A DNA stretch of 64,000 nucleotides from Candidatus Poribacteria bacterium. Its GTDB lineage: Bacteria; Poribacteria; WGA-4E; WGA-3G. Where the stretch lies: contig RKRR01000157.1 of the NCBI GenBank assembly GCA_007571305.1, positions 1 through 64,000 on the forward strand, given 5' to 3'. The notes beneath the pieces are model-generated. The model was given only the letters and a program-made list of their open reading frames with translations. It was not told where the DNA came from and did not search any database. The translations under genes and the position numbers were made by a program. The first letter of the stretch is position 1; each line of letters starts with the position of its first letter. Shown here one piece after another: positions 16,675-27,000 of the stretch.

Positions 16675-19224
16675 ATGAGATCAGATGTGATAATGACTTC
16701 ACGGCAGGGTAACCTTGCCGTGATAAACCACACTAAGTTTAAGATTACGTTTAACCTTTCAAAAGGAACATGGGATTATATTGATGAGAGTGACGACACA
16801 ATCATCCGAGATGGGTGCACACAAATAACCCTTAACAATGGGAGTGTCGTCAAAACTGAAGACGCTGGCACTCGCGAATTTATCACTGATACTCCGAATA
16901 CTGATGCTTTCGGCCCCTATCACCAAATTCGCTTCTCTCATGAAGCGACAGGTAAAGGGGTTCGAATAAACACCTACCTCAAATGCTACGCTGCACATCC
17001 CGCGATACACCTTAAAGTTGGCGTTGAAAACCTAAAATCGGAGCCCTTACGACTCGAGAGTATAACGGTGCTTGGGGTTTCAGCCAACCGTGGTGCTGTA
17101 TCGCTTGGGGGACTTCCATCAGATTATCATCTCTTTATTAACATGCCGCCTGTTTCCCCTGGTGTCAATAAAAAACTCTATGAAGGATTTCTACTGAGTG
17201 AAACCGACGCTGTGCATCCGAGCAATGATGGTGTGCTTTGCGATACAAAGGGCGGGAAGGCACTCGTCTTCGGTTTCCTGACGACTGATAAATGGTGGCC
17301 CCGAATTCAAGTCGGCTGTCAAAGAAATGGTGGGCGTGGCTCACAGGGACGTGGTAAGAAGTCATCTGAGTCGGATGTTAATCCGTGGGCACTTTATCAC
17401 GAGTGTCGGCAGCAGTGCAACTCCGGTGAGGAAATCACTTCTGAAACTGCTTATATCAACTTCGCAGGTAAAGCATCTGCAGCTTATGAACATTATACTT
17501 CGCTTGTAGCGGCGGGGAATATCGCGCGCGAGGGCAACCGTATTGAGGATAAGTCAACAGGCACGTCCGGCGCGCCAACTGCCGTATGGATGCTTTCCGA
17601 TACAAAAGGATCGATAGATGCCGGTGCTATCCTAACACAAGCAGACGCGCTCGCGGAAAATCCGCTGTTTCAACCGAACTGTCCAGGCGGTATTGATTAT
17701 ATTCAATTAGACGCAATCGCGGAATCGGAATTGGGGATTTTTACGCAAGATTCAGACGCTTCGGTATCGCAAAACCGTGAGGAAGTGCGAGAGATTACCA
17801 GCCACATCCGGGCAAAAGGGTTCAAAGCGGGTATCCGGTTCAGTCCATTCTGTGCAGCACTTAACTCGGAGCTTGTCCAAAAACATCCAGACTATTGTAT
17901 ACGAGAGAGGACTACGTCCCGTGGCGGAAGAAGATCTTCCCGTAATCATCCAGCGCGTAATGGTTACAAACCTGCCACAGTTCATTTACCAGAGAGTGGT
18001 AAAGAGGTCGCCCTCTTGGATGTTTCGCATCCAGAGGTGCAATCACGTATCCGTGAACAAATTAAGCAGGTGGTTAGCGAATGTGGATATTCACTCATCA
18101 ATGTCGACTTTACCGCTTATACGATAAGGCTCACGGATGCTTCACACAACATGCATTGGCATGATAGTGATCTAACCTCAGTCCAACTTTACCGTCTCGC
18201 TGGAAAATTGCTCAAAGATGCTCTCGATGAGACGCGATCGGAAAATACGCTTCAAAAAGATGATGTCCTACTCGCGGGATACAATGCGGTCCCTGGTCCA
18301 TGCATTGGTAGTATTGATGTCAATACGCCGCTCCTTAGTTCTTCTCTGTCTACTGTGAGCACGGCTTCTAATCGGTCAAGCGACATGTGGCATCATCAGC
18401 GTGGCACAAAGCATCGCCTGAGCAGATATGCAGCACATCTGCGGGAGCATAACGTTCTCTGGGGACACGTCTTTGGTGAGATGGCAGTTGATGAGCCACG
18501 CCCTGTCAACGAGGCAATTGTGGAAATGACGGCGGCGGCATTGAGTGGTGGAACAGTTTTCTGTGCAGACCAATTTGCAACACTTACTTCGTCGCGCGCG
18601 GGATACTTAGCGAAAATCTTTCCACTCATAGGCAAAGCCGCCACACCTGTAGATCTTTACGATGAACCTTTTCCCAAAATATGGAGTCTACCCGTGTCAA
18701 CACCTCGTGAAGCGTGGCATATCGCCGCGGTTTTCAACTGGGATGATTACGAGGCTGATGCCTATTTTGAGCTGGAAGTACTTGGGCTACCCGAATCTAA
18801 GGAATTCCTCGTCCATGATTTCTGGATGCGCCAATATCTCGGAAGGGTTTCACAGAGTGTAACTTTGTTGAACATCCCACCCCGTTCTGCTAAACTGCTC
18901 TGCTTCCGTGAAGAACAGGATGTCCCTCAATTGCTCGCCACGGATATGCACTATACACAGGGCGGCGTTGAGATTCTATCTGCTGGTTGGGATGGGCACA
19001 GCCAAAGTTACATGCTCGTCTGTAAACCGCTGAGACAGGCTGACGGAACCTGCTTTATTCATGTCCCCGATGATTATCTACCGATAAATGTGGCAACCTA
19101 TGGAAGCGATTATCAATATAACTGGGACAGACCGATTTGTAGACTAACGTTTACAGGAACGCGACTAGATCAGTTAGTGCACGCCAGCGTTCACTTCGCG
19201 AAAACTTCGGGAGGCAGCTTGTAG
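16675..19224 (+). CDS. GH36-like alpha-galactosidase family hydrolase
   Basis: An 849-residue protein without a signal peptide. The first 270 residues look like a beta-sandwich domain. A TIM-barrel-like region from about residue 300 includes GGIDYIQLDAIAESELGIF, the AKGFKAGIRFSPF strand-loop and SLINVDFTAYTI, whose D is a candidate nucleophile. AAALSGGTVFCAD follows around residue 625, and the C-terminal 170 residues form another beta-rich domain with GLPESKEFLVHDFW. This order matches the GH36/GH31 alpha-galactoside clan. A Ser/Arg-rich insertion (SRGGRRSSRNHPARNGY) interrupts the barrel. Exact specificity cannot be stated. Confidence 0.65.
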   Translation: MRSDVIMTSRQGNLAVINHTKFKITFNLSKGTWDYIDESDDTIIRDGCTQITLNNGSVVKTEDAGTREFITDTPNTDAFGPYHQIRFSHEATGKGVRINTYLKCYAAHPAIHLKVGVENLKSEPLRLESITVLGVSANRGAVSLGGLPSDYHLFINMPPVSPGVNKKLYEGFLLSETDAVHPSNDGVLCDTKGGKALVFGFLTTDKWWPRIQVGCQRNGGRGSQGRGKKSSESDVNPWALYHECRQQCNSGEEITSETAYINFAGKASAAYEHYTSLVAAGNIAREGNRIEDKSTGTSGAPTAVWMLSDTKGSIDAGAILTQADALAENPLFQPNCPGGIDYIQLDAIAESELGIFTQDSDASVSQNREEVREITSHIRAKGFKAGIRFSPFCAALNSELVQKHPDYCIRERTTSRGGRRSSRNHPARNGYKPATVHLPESGKEVALLDVSHPEVQSRIREQIKQVVSECGYSLINVDFTAYTIRLTDASHNMHWHDSDLTSVQLYRLAGKLLKDALDETRSENTLQKDDVLLAGYNAVPGPCIGSIDVNTPLLSSSLSTVSTASNRSSDMWHHQRGTKHRLSRYAAHLREHNVLWGHVFGEMAVDEPRPVNEAIVEMTAAALSGGTVFCADQFATLTSSRAGYLAKIFPLIGKAATPVDLYDEPFPKIWSLPVSTPREAWHIAAVFNWDDYEADAYFELEVLGLPESKEFLVHDFWMRQYLGRVSQSVTLLNIPPRSAKLLCFREEQDVPQLLATDMHYTQGGVEILSAGWDGHSQSYMLVCKPLRQADGTCFIHVPDDYLPINVATYGSDYQYNWDRPICRLTFTGTRLDQLVHASVHFAKTSGGSL

Positions 19225-19229
19225 TTTTC

Positions 19230-19348
19230 AGGATTTACGCAATTTTGACAATAACAAGGTCTCTGAGCGGGCGAACTGACAAAAAACACACGGTTCCCTG
19301 GCACACCCTCACAGGTTATGCTACAGAAGAGCAGACTGCGTAAGTCCT
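19230..19348. mobile_element. MITE-like repeat, family A copy 2
   Basis: 119 bp with ends AGGATTTACGCA and TGCGTAAGTCCT. The interior matches the other A copies at most positions. It begins 5 bases after the hydrolase stop codon. Confidence 0.85.
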
Positions 19349-19403
19349 AAACAGTTTATTGTAGCGTTCTATTCAGTTTGGATTTTAAGGTTGGTATGAG
19401 AAG

Positions 19404-20036
19404 ATGAGCGGTGTTCATACACAAATACAAGCCCTTAAAGCGCGGGCAAGTGTTTGTACAGCCTGTGATTTAGCGAAAATCCGTGCGAATGTTGTTTTCG
19501 GTAGCGGCGATGCCACCGCAAAATTAGCGATTGTTGCGGAGGGACCATCTGCTGCTGATAATCGGACGACCCTTCCATTTTCAGGGCCCGCCGGGGATAT
19601 GCTTGATGATGTTTTAGGAGCGAATGGGTTGACACGTAGCGACATCTGGCTCACAAACATCATTAAGTGTCGTGCAGCAAGTTTTAAAGGGAATGTGTTG
19701 AAGAACCGCCCACCGAAGGCATCAGAAATTAAGGCATGTTCCAAATGGCTTGATGGTGAGTTGACTTTGATGCAGCCTTCAGTGATTCTCTGTATGGGTG
19801 CGCCTGCCGCAAAAGTGCTGATTCATCGCAGTTTTCGCATTACGGAAGAACGTGGTGTCTGGTTTACAGATACCACGTATGCTCCCTTCGCTATGGCGAC
19901 GTTTAACCCTGCCTATGTACTACGGCAGGAGGGTGAGAATTTTACAGCACTGCGACAAGTCGTTGTTGACGACATCGCCGAGGCGGCTCGGAAGTTACAG
20001 GAAGCGGTAGATATTCCAAAACTGACTCTTTTTTAG
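19404..20036 (+). CDS. Uracil-DNA glycosylase superfamily protein, family 4-like
   Basis: A 210-residue protein with the four cysteines expected to bind a [4Fe-4S] cluster (C18 and C21 in CTACDL, C89 in IIKCR, C112 in IKACSKW) and the family body LPFSGPAGDMLDDVL. Family 4 enzymes remove uracil from DNA as the first step of base excision repair. Both active motifs deviate: the usual GEAPG is AEGPS (residues 45-49), and the usual HPA of the leucine-loop motif is NPA (N168-P169-A170). It may be a diverged glycosylase with altered specificity or an inactive homologue. ATG at 19404 fits the family start. Confidence 0.8.
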   Translation: MSGVHTQIQALKARASVCTACDLAKIRANVVFGSGDATAKLAIVAEGPSAADNRTTLPFSGPAGDMLDDVLGANGLTRSDIWLTNIIKCRAASFKGNVLKNRPPKASEIKACSKWLDGELTLMQPSVILCMGAPAAKVLIHRSFRITEERGVWFTDTTYAPFAMATFNPAYVLRQEGENFTALRQVVVDDIAEAARKLQEAVDIPKLTLF

Positions 20037-20107
20037 ATGGTTTGTTGGAGGGTAGAGAAGGAATGCCTCCGGGCGCGTGTGTGAGTTCGTCTATGCCTCG
20101 TTCCTGC

Positions 20108-20899
20108 CTATCTCCTGTACGCTTGCCCTGACTTAATGTCTCCCCAATTTGTCGTGAGTTTCCCCGCCGGTTCGACAGCAAGCGTGTCTTCTAATCCGTT
20201 TTCCATGAGCATCTGAATATCTTCTTCTTCCAGCGCAACATCGAAGAGTAGCATTTCGTCGAACATGCCTTCCCACTCTCTTCCGCCACCGTCCCATGAG
20301 CCGATCCGTCCGGGGCCAAATTCCCCAGGCAAGGGTCCCCATTTCCCCTCTGCATCAAGTTCGCCATCGAAGTAGACGCGGACGAATTCATCGGTGCTGC
20401 TGTAGGCAACTGCGAGATGGAACCATTTATTCAAGATGTCTTTGTCTGCTGTGAAATCTGAGTTGGGCCACCCCGGGTGCCGCACTGGGTTGTTAGAGTG
20501 AATAGCCATTTCCATTTTGTTGTCTGGGCGGAATTGATAATGGACAAATCCAGGTGCCCAACCGTCACGGTTGAAGAAGCATCTCCAGAGTCCAACCCTA
20601 CCCGTCGAATTGAACCATTTCATGAGTGTAAAATCATCAAGCGGTCCAATCTCAGGAACAGTGACCCAAGCATCTTTACCATTGAGTTCAATGGCGTTGC
20701 CAAATTTACCCTTTACCCATTTCGCGCCTCCGACAAGGTCGCCGTCGTTTCCACTGTCGGATGAATCTTTGGCGACTTTTCCACCCGTTTCATCAAACAA
20801 CCACGCTCCGACAATGGATCCCGGATCGATTTCAGCGATACTGACTTGTGCTAACATGAAACCTACCACGATTAAACTGATTGTTGTAAAGTGAGTCAT
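20108..20899 (-). CDS. Secreted LamG/concanavalin-like lectin domain protein
   Basis: A 263-residue protein with a signal peptide (MTHFTTISLIVVGFMLAQVSIAE) and one LamG-type jelly-roll covering most of the rest: GAWLFDETGGKVAKDSSDSG, AWVTVPEIGPLDDFTLMKWF, WFHLAVAYSSTDEFVRVYFDG and GMFDEMLLFDVALEEEDIQ. The C-terminus ends LAVEPAGKLTTNWGDIKSGQ, almost the same tail as the LamG protein at 55741-56550. It probably binds carbohydrate at the cell surface. It converges with the glycosylase gene. A weak promoter-like TAGAAT lies upstream at about 20960. Confidence 0.8.
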   Translation of the reverse strand: MTHFTTISLIVVGFMLAQVSIAEIDPGSIVGAWLFDETGGKVAKDSSDSGNDGDLVGGAKWVKGKFGNAIELNGKDAWVTVPEIGPLDDFTLMKWFNSTGRVGLWRCFFNRDGWAPGFVHYQFRPDNKMEMAIHSNNPVRHPGWPNSDFTADKDILNKWFHLAVAYSSTDEFVRVYFDGELDAEGKWGPLPGEFGPGRIGSWDGGGREWEGMFDEMLLFDVALEEEDIQMLMENGLEDTLAVEPAGKLTTNWGDIKSGQAYRR

Positions 20900-21097
20900 C
20901 TCAGTTCTCCTCTGTTTGTGGGTTATTGATTCCTGAAAACTGGGAAAATACTGCGTTAGATTCTATCATAGATAGTTGAGAAATTGAACATAATTTTGCT
21001 AATTTCATATTGGAGAGGCAGATGTAATAGGCGATTTGATCCCGAGATGAGATAGAAATTACGAACAAGGTTCCCATCCTACTATTTTTTATTAATC

Positions 21098-21216
21098 AGG
21101 ACTGACGCAATTTTGACAATAACAAGGTCTCTGAGAAGGCGAACCCACAAAAAACACACGGTTTCCTGACACAACCGAATAGGTTATGCGACAGAAGAGC
21201 AGCCTGCGCAAGTCCT
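21098..21216. mobile_element. MITE-like repeat, family A copy 3
   Basis: 119 bp with ends AGGACTGACGCA and TGCGCAAGTCCT; the two mismatches to consensus are compensatory, so the ends still pair. It lies in the 600-bp gap before the electron-transfer locus. Apart from the promoters, nothing else was seen between 20900 and 21512. Confidence 0.85.
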
Positions 21217-21264
21217 ATTAATTTAAATTTGTCATATTTCGCAATGTAGAAATTGAAAAATTGG

Positions 21265-21293
21265 TTGACAAACTTTTGAAGACATGTTATAAT
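21265..21293 (+). promoter_or_regulatory. Consensus sigma70-type promoter of the electron-transfer locus
   Basis: TTGACA (21265-21270) and TATAAT (21288-21293) are both perfect consensus hexamers separated by 17 bases. It is the best promoter in the window and points into the Rieske-cytochrome genes, with a leader of about 210 bases. Confidence 0.75.
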
Positions 21294-21416
21294 AATTAAC
21301 GCTCATTGCGCAAAATTGTTTCCGATGAACTCTGCACAATTCTCATCGAATCCATCTGGAATCAATGCGCCTGTCTTATTTGTGTGGGATAGACTTTCAA
21401 ATGTGGAAAGATTTTG

Positions 21417-21446
21417 GTGACATTTACTTGAAATTTGAGTTATAAT
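21417..21446 (+). promoter_or_regulatory. Second, proximal promoter candidate of the electron-transfer locus
   Basis: GTGACA and a perfect TATAAT (21441-21446) are 18 bases apart, about 65 bases before the GTG at 21513. With the upstream promoter this gives a tandem arrangement. Confidence 0.5.
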
Positions 21447-21512
21447 GTTTGCGATTCGCTTTTAGTTTGTAGGTGTGGCGCGTAAGCGTTCTCTACAAGA
21501 TCGGGGGTATAA

Positions 21513-22001
21513 GTGGTATCTCGACGTAAATTTTTTAAATTTCTCGGCTGGGGGAATTTCGTTGCAGCATTGGGCTTGACCTTCGGACCGGGATTGGTTC
21601 GATATTTGTATCCACGTGTGCTGTTTGAACCCTCCTCTGTATTTAAAGCAGGATTTCCAGCAGAATATCCGCCGGGTAGCGTGAGTGAAAAGTTCAAGAA
21701 AGAGCCGTTTGGTGTTTGGATTGTCCGAAAACAGGACGGTGAATTCTACGCGCTCTTAACGATTTGCACACACCTCGGATGCACGCCGCGCTGGCTCGGT
21801 TCTGAAAACAAATTCAAGTGCCCGTGTCACGGTAGCGGTTTCGACCGAGAGGGCATTAACTATGAAGGTCCTGCACCACGACCCCTGGAACGTGTTAAAA
21901 TTACTTTGGCAGAAGATGGACAGCTCGAAATCGACAAGTCTGTGAAGTTTTTAGGTGAGAAGGGGCAATGGACCGATCCAGGCTCCTTTTTGAAGGTCTG
22001 A
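21513..22001 (+). CDS. Rieske iron-sulfur protein of a bc-type complex
   Basis: A 162-residue protein anchored by an N-terminal helix that also carries a twin-arginine pattern (VSRRKFFKFLGWGNFVAAL), so it is probably exported by Tat with its cluster in place. The [2Fe-2S] ligands are C85 and H87 in CTHLGC and C103 and H106 in CPCHGS; C90 and C105 form the usual disulfide. It transfers electrons from quinol at the cytochrome b quinol site to a periplasmic cytochrome. The start is GTG after GGGGGT. It is the first gene of the locus. Confidence 0.93.
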   Translation: MVSRRKFFKFLGWGNFVAALGLTFGPGLVRYLYPRVLFEPSSVFKAGFPAEYPPGSVSEKFKKEPFGVWIVRKQDGEFYALLTICTHLGCTPRWLGSENKFKCPCHGSGFDREGINYEGPAPRPLERVKITLAEDGQLEIDKSVKFLGEKGQWTDPGSFLKV

Positions 22002-22117
22002 AGAAAGGAGAGCATTTGTGCCTGACTCCCTTCAGGTAGAAAAGGCGTTTGGGCGTTGTAGGACGCGGGTTGGAAGTTAGCATCGCAACGTCCCCGCCGA
22101 AACTTGCAAGAAAAAGT

Positions 22118-22888
22118 ATGAACGAAGAACGTAAAGGGCTGAAAGAAAAGATTACGAATTCCGACATTTGGCGTTCTATGTTCCGCCACGGATATGAAGA
22201 CACTGGGCGCCGTTATACCTTACAGGTCCTCCAAAACGTCTGGTTACATCTCCATCCTCCCCGGATTTCTCGCCACGCGCTGAACTTCCGATTCACATGG
22301 TGTATGGGCGGCATCACTTTTCTCATGTTCCTCGTGACAGCCGTCACCGGTGTACTCCTGATGTTCTACTACCGTCCAACAGCTGAATACGCCTTCCACG
22401 ATGTCCAATACCTTGAATTTGACATTCCGTTCGGGATGCTTCTGCGGAACATGCATCGCTGGGCAGCACACGGGATGGTTATCTCGGTGATGCTACATAT
22501 GTTCAGGGTGTTCTTGACAGGCTCATATAAGAAACCTCGAGAATTCAACTGGGCAGTTGGGGTTATTTTGTTGCTCGTGACGTTTTTCCTGAGTTTCACT
22601 GGTTATCTGTTGCCGTGGGACCAGTTGGCGTTTTGGGCGGTGACTGTCGGGACGAACATGGCACGTGCAACACCGGTCTTGGGGCATGAAGGCCCATTCG
22701 CCCCGCAAGACATCACGCAGTCGAACGATGTTCGATTCGCGCTGCTGGCGGGTACGATCGTAGGTCCCTCGACGTTGTTGAGGTTCTATATTTTGCACTG
22801 CGTTGCGGTACCACTGTTGGCAAGTGTTCTGATGGCTTTACATTTCTGGCGTGTCCGTAAAGATGGCGGTATCTCTGGACCTCTGTAA
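22118..22888 (+). CDS. Cytochrome b N-terminal half (cytochrome b6-like)
   Basis: A 256-residue inner-membrane protein with four helices that bind the two b hemes: NMHRWAAHGMVISVMLHMFR supplies one His pair member on helix B and HCVAVPLLASVLMALHFW supplies those of helix D. GYLLPWDQLAFWAVTVGTNM is the quinol-site helix region. The family core starts near LHPPRISRHALNFRFTW. The frame is open back to 22049; the ATG at 22118 is used although its ribosome site is weak. A GTG at 22018 with a good AAGGAGAG site opens only a 20-codon frame ending at 22080, which could be a leader peptide. Confidence 0.9.
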   Translation: MNEERKGLKEKITNSDIWRSMFRHGYEDTGRRYTLQVLQNVWLHLHPPRISRHALNFRFTWCMGGITFLMFLVTAVTGVLLMFYYRPTAEYAFHDVQYLEFDIPFGMLLRNMHRWAAHGMVISVMLHMFRVFLTGSYKKPREFNWAVGVILLLVTFFLSFTGYLLPWDQLAFWAVTVGTNMARATPVLGHEGPFAPQDITQSNDVRFALLAGTIVGPSTLLRFYILHCVAVPLLASVLMALHFWRVRKDGGISGPL

Positions 22889-23010
22889 AATGGCTATCAG
22901 CCGTCGGTTAAGAGAGTTTGGATGCACTCACCTCTCTTGGGATTGACTGCTCATAATTGAGAGGATTTCTTTAAATCCGTATTGATGGCTATGAAAAGGA
23001 GCAGAAAAAT

Positions 23011-23877
23011 ATGGAGCATTTTATAGCACTGGTGACGAAGCCGGATAATGTCCCCATTGTTGCTATTCTCTTTTTGATACCTTATTTCATCTGGCTTTCA
23101 TACCGGCAAGCACGCCAGACAGACAAGGCAGGTGTGCCCTCTGATGCCGCTCTTAATGATAAGGTTTACGTGTGGCCCTATCTGTGCCGGAATGAGTTTA
23201 TCTGCGCTATTATCGTGATGCTTGTGCTCGGTGTATGGTCTATTATGATTGATGCACCGCTTGAGGAACCCAGTGATCCGACGAAGACACCAAATCCCTC
23301 TAAAGCACCGTGGTATTTCCTTGCACTTCAAGAGATGCTCGTTTATTTCGATCCGTGGATTGCCGGAGTGGTGCTCCCAGGGCTGATCATCGCTGGCTTG
23401 ATTGCTATTCCCTACATTGACATTAATCCGAAAGGTAAGGGATATTACACAATAAAGGAACGTCCGTTTGCGCTTGCAGTATTCTCTTTCGGATTCATCG
23501 TTTTATGGATTGTCTTGATGGTCGTCGGTACATTCCTCAGAGGACCTGGATGGAACTTCTTTGCACCGTGGGAAGCGTGGGATCCACATCTTGTTGTCCC
23601 GTTGACCAATGTGAATTTGTCGTATCTTTTCGGTATACGCGATGCGGATACCGCGAACTATTTCGGATTCGCGGTCGTTGCAGGTTATTTCGCGATCGGT
23701 CCCATTTTCTACTTATGGAAGCAAAAGAGTAGCCAATTCTTACAGGAACTTGGTCTTGTTCGGTATATCGTCGTCTCTTTTCTGTTCTTAACGATGCTTG
23801 CACTGCCGATAAAAATGATACTGCGCGTCGCTTTAAATGTAAAATACATCTGGGTGTCTCCGTGGTTCAACATCTAA
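23011..23877 (+). CDS. Cytochrome b C-terminal subunit (subunit IV-like, extended)
   Basis: A 288-residue membrane protein supplying the C-terminal helices of the split cytochrome b. The quinol-site motif appears as KAPWYFLALQEMLVYFDPW, the variant of PEWY found in many bacterial complexes. It is longer than cyanobacterial subunit IV: extra hydrophobic segments follow (ALAVFSFGFIVLWIVLMVVG, NYFGFAVVAGYFAIGPIFYL, YIVVSFLFLTMLALPIKMI). It follows the cytochrome b gene by 122 bases that contain a family D unit. Confidence 0.85.
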   Translation: MEHFIALVTKPDNVPIVAILFLIPYFIWLSYRQARQTDKAGVPSDAALNDKVYVWPYLCRNEFICAIIVMLVLGVWSIMIDAPLEEPSDPTKTPNPSKAPWYFLALQEMLVYFDPWIAGVVLPGLIIAGLIAIPYIDINPKGKGYYTIKERPFALAVFSFGFIVLWIVLMVVGTFLRGPGWNFFAPWEAWDPHLVVPLTNVNLSYLFGIRDADTANYFGFAVVAGYFAIGPIFYLWKQKSSQFLQELGLVRYIVVSFLFLTMLALPIKMILRVALNVKYIWVSPWFNI

Positions 23878-23953
23878 GAATAGTTATCAGTCATCTGTTA
23901 GCAAAGAAGTTTGTGAAAATTAGAACGTCTTTTTTCATTCTTAGCTGAGAGAG

Positions 23954-24045
23954 CGTAAGCCCAACCAACGGGCCGGGCTGGCTTTACGGAAAGGAACGTC
24001 CGAGTCCAAGCCCATTTGAACGAATCACAAGGAAAATTAGAAAAA
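23954..24045 (+). promoter_or_regulatory. Leader hairpin and repeat family G copy 1 before the multiheme gene
   Basis: CGTAAGCC at 23954 pairs with GGCTTTACG at 23980 (one bulge), and AGCCC/GGGCT lies inside it. From 24015 the unit TGAACGAATC, then ACAAGGAAAATTAGAAAAA, leads into the ribosome site. The same unit recurs at 49951-49979 directly before another start codon. Confidence 0.4.
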
Positions 24046-24058
24046 GGGAGAAAATTTC

Positions 24059-27000
24059 GTGAGGAACAAAAAGGAAATTCCTGCTGAGAGTAAGTCGTAT
24101 TCTGCTTTGTTCTTTATTCTATCCGGATTGTTAGGACTGGTGACGATATGGGGATTCTGGGATGAGATGATTACTCGGCGTCCGTGGAAGCAGATCCAGC
24201 AGCAATTTTATCAATATGAGTATGAAAAAACAAGCGCGGAATTAGAGAATACAAAATTGGTTTTGCCTGAACTCCCCACACCTCAAGAACCTGATGCTAA
24301 GGAACTGGGTCGGTTAACGAAGGAGGTCAGGAACGCTCAAGTCGCCTTGGAAGAAGCACTGCAAGAACGCAAATTCCGACAGAGCGAATCCGATGCCATT
24401 AACTATAAATATCAGCATAGTCTCCATGAAGCAAAGGGTAGACACAATGCTACCGTTGACAAATGGCAGAAAAAATTGGCAGATTATGAGTCCCAAATTG
24501 AAGGCGAACTCACTGAAGCCGTTTTGAAAGCAGAAGCAGCCTTTGCAAATGCGAACATAACTTTAGCGAAATTTTATCAAACCAGTGGAGACGCTCCGAG
24601 TGCCCTCAGCACCTATCTCACCGCCCAGAAATATAGTCCTACAGATACGGAAATTACTGCAGGTATCACCGCCGCACAAGCATCCCTTCAATCATTGCAA
24701 ACAGACAAAGCAAAACATGACGAAGTTGAGCGCCTTGAAGAAAAATTGGATTCAGTAGGCGGTATCAAGCGAACCTTCTTGGGGAGTCTGTTAGAAAATC
24801 CTTTCCGTGAAACACGAACCATCGTTCAATACTATCTTGAAGACTTTAGTCATACCGCAGACAGGTGTGCTACCTGTCATTTCTCCGCTGATAAAGCGGG
24901 GTACGAACAGGCCGCACAAGAGATATTTGAGGTGGAAGGTGATGGCGAAAATCCAGTCGTGCATCGTCTCAAACATGCAAGTGTCAAAGTCGGTAGCGAG
25001 AATATTGTAATTGATGGGTTTGAGGCAGAAGCGGATGAATACACATTAGAGGAAAACGGTGCGCTTACCTTTAGTGACGTAGATGTCTTCGGTGAGGTTG
25101 AAGTCTCTTATGAGACCGGCTATCGTTCTGTCCTTCAGACGCATCCGCACCGCGATGTCCTTCTTGACAAACACCCGGTTGATAGATTCGGGTGTACGCT
25201 GTGCCACGGTGGGCAAGGTCAAGCCCTCACAGCGAAATCCGCCCACGCTTTGACGCATGCTGAATACTGGCTTACCCCTGTCCTCGGATTAGATGAGCAT
25301 ACCGGCAGAACATCTGAGGAGACGAAGGGGTATATGGAATCAAACTGTCGCCGCTGCCACGATGGCGTGATGATGTTAGATTACGGCGTGAATCCTGAAA
25401 CGGATGAACCGCAGGACTATGCCCCGAATTTGACGAAGGGATTGGCTCTCTTTGAAGACCTTGGATGCCACGGATGTCATGCTGTTGAAGGGTATAGTGC
25501 GATCGAAGACATTGCGAAAGTCGGGCCATCACTTGCAAAAGTCGGCAGTAAGGTGAAAAATACAGATTGGCTTGAAAGTTGGATTAAGAAACCCGAAGCG
25601 TATCTGGCAAATGCGGCAATGCCGAATTTCTTTCCCGTTGATGGTATGACGCAGATCGTTTATCTTAAAAACGGTGGACAGCGCACTGGCGTTGTTACGA
25701 AGACAGCCAGTGGTATCATCATTAAAACGGACGATGGCACAGAATACCCTTATCCCGATAACTATGTTCTCCGCATTGTGGATGAGGTAAAATCTATCGC
25801 GACGTACCTTGCCGGGATGAGCGATGCGAGTCTTGATGAGTCCAATTCCGATTATTCCACATCCGAAAGTGCTATTAAAGCGGGCGAGGAAACCGTCAAA
25901 ACCGTTGGTTGCCTCACATGTCATGCTGTTGATGGCTTGGGGAGTGATTTTGCGCCAGCACTCGACAGTGTGGGCACAAAAGTTACTGCGAGTTATCTGC
26001 ACCAATGGATAAGTGATCCAAAAGCATACGACCCAGATACCAGTATGCCGAGTTTGCGGTTAAGTAACAGGGAGGTTGACAACGTCGTCGCCTATCTGAT
26101 GAGTTTGCAACAAACAACGACAAACGTGGATACGGACTCCATCGGCGAAGTAGATGTAGCGGAAGGTGAGGCACTCGTCAGGACTTATGGATGTTTCGGT
26201 TGTCACGAGATTCCAGGCTTTGAGAATGAGTCAAAGGTCGGAGCAGATCTCGGTGAGTTCGGAGCGAAATTAGCGGATGAACTTGACTTTGGCGACACAG
26301 TAGGCATTGAGCACAGTTGGACAGGATGGACGATTGGTAAGGTTACCGATCCGCGACGTTATCAAACTCGCCGTATCGTTTCTCGGATGCCGGTCTTCCA
26401 GGTGAGCGATGAGGACGCGAGAGCGATCGCCGTTCTGTTAAAGAGTTTCCAACCTGAGAAGTATCCGCTGAGTTATATCCATAACCGATCCGAGAAATTG
26501 AACGACATTGACGCTGGGAGACGATTAGTAAAGAAATATAACTGCACCGGATGCCACGAGATTGAAGGGGCGGGTGGTGATTATCAGGATATTATCATCG
26601 CGCACGAAGGGTTGGGTGAGATGGTTGCCAAGCAATTGGCACCACCACCGTTGAAAGCGGAGGGCGCAAGAGTGTATCCAGACTGGTTATTTACGTTCCT
26701 CAAAGAACCCTCGGATGTCCGATACGGACTCAAGGTACGGATGCCGACATTTGGATTATCTGATGACGAGGCGACAACGTTGGTCAGGTATTTCTCCGCG
26801 CTTGACGATGAACCGTTCCCTTATGAGACGCTCGAAACGCCAACACCAACGAGTGCTGAATTACGAGTCGGTAAGCAGATTTTTGACGTGCTTCAGTGTA
26901 TCTCCTGCCACCCGGCAAAAGGTGAGGTAATTCCTGAAGGAAGTGACAAAGCAGGACGACCGGATCTTGCGTTGGCAAAAGAACGACTCAAAGCGGATTG

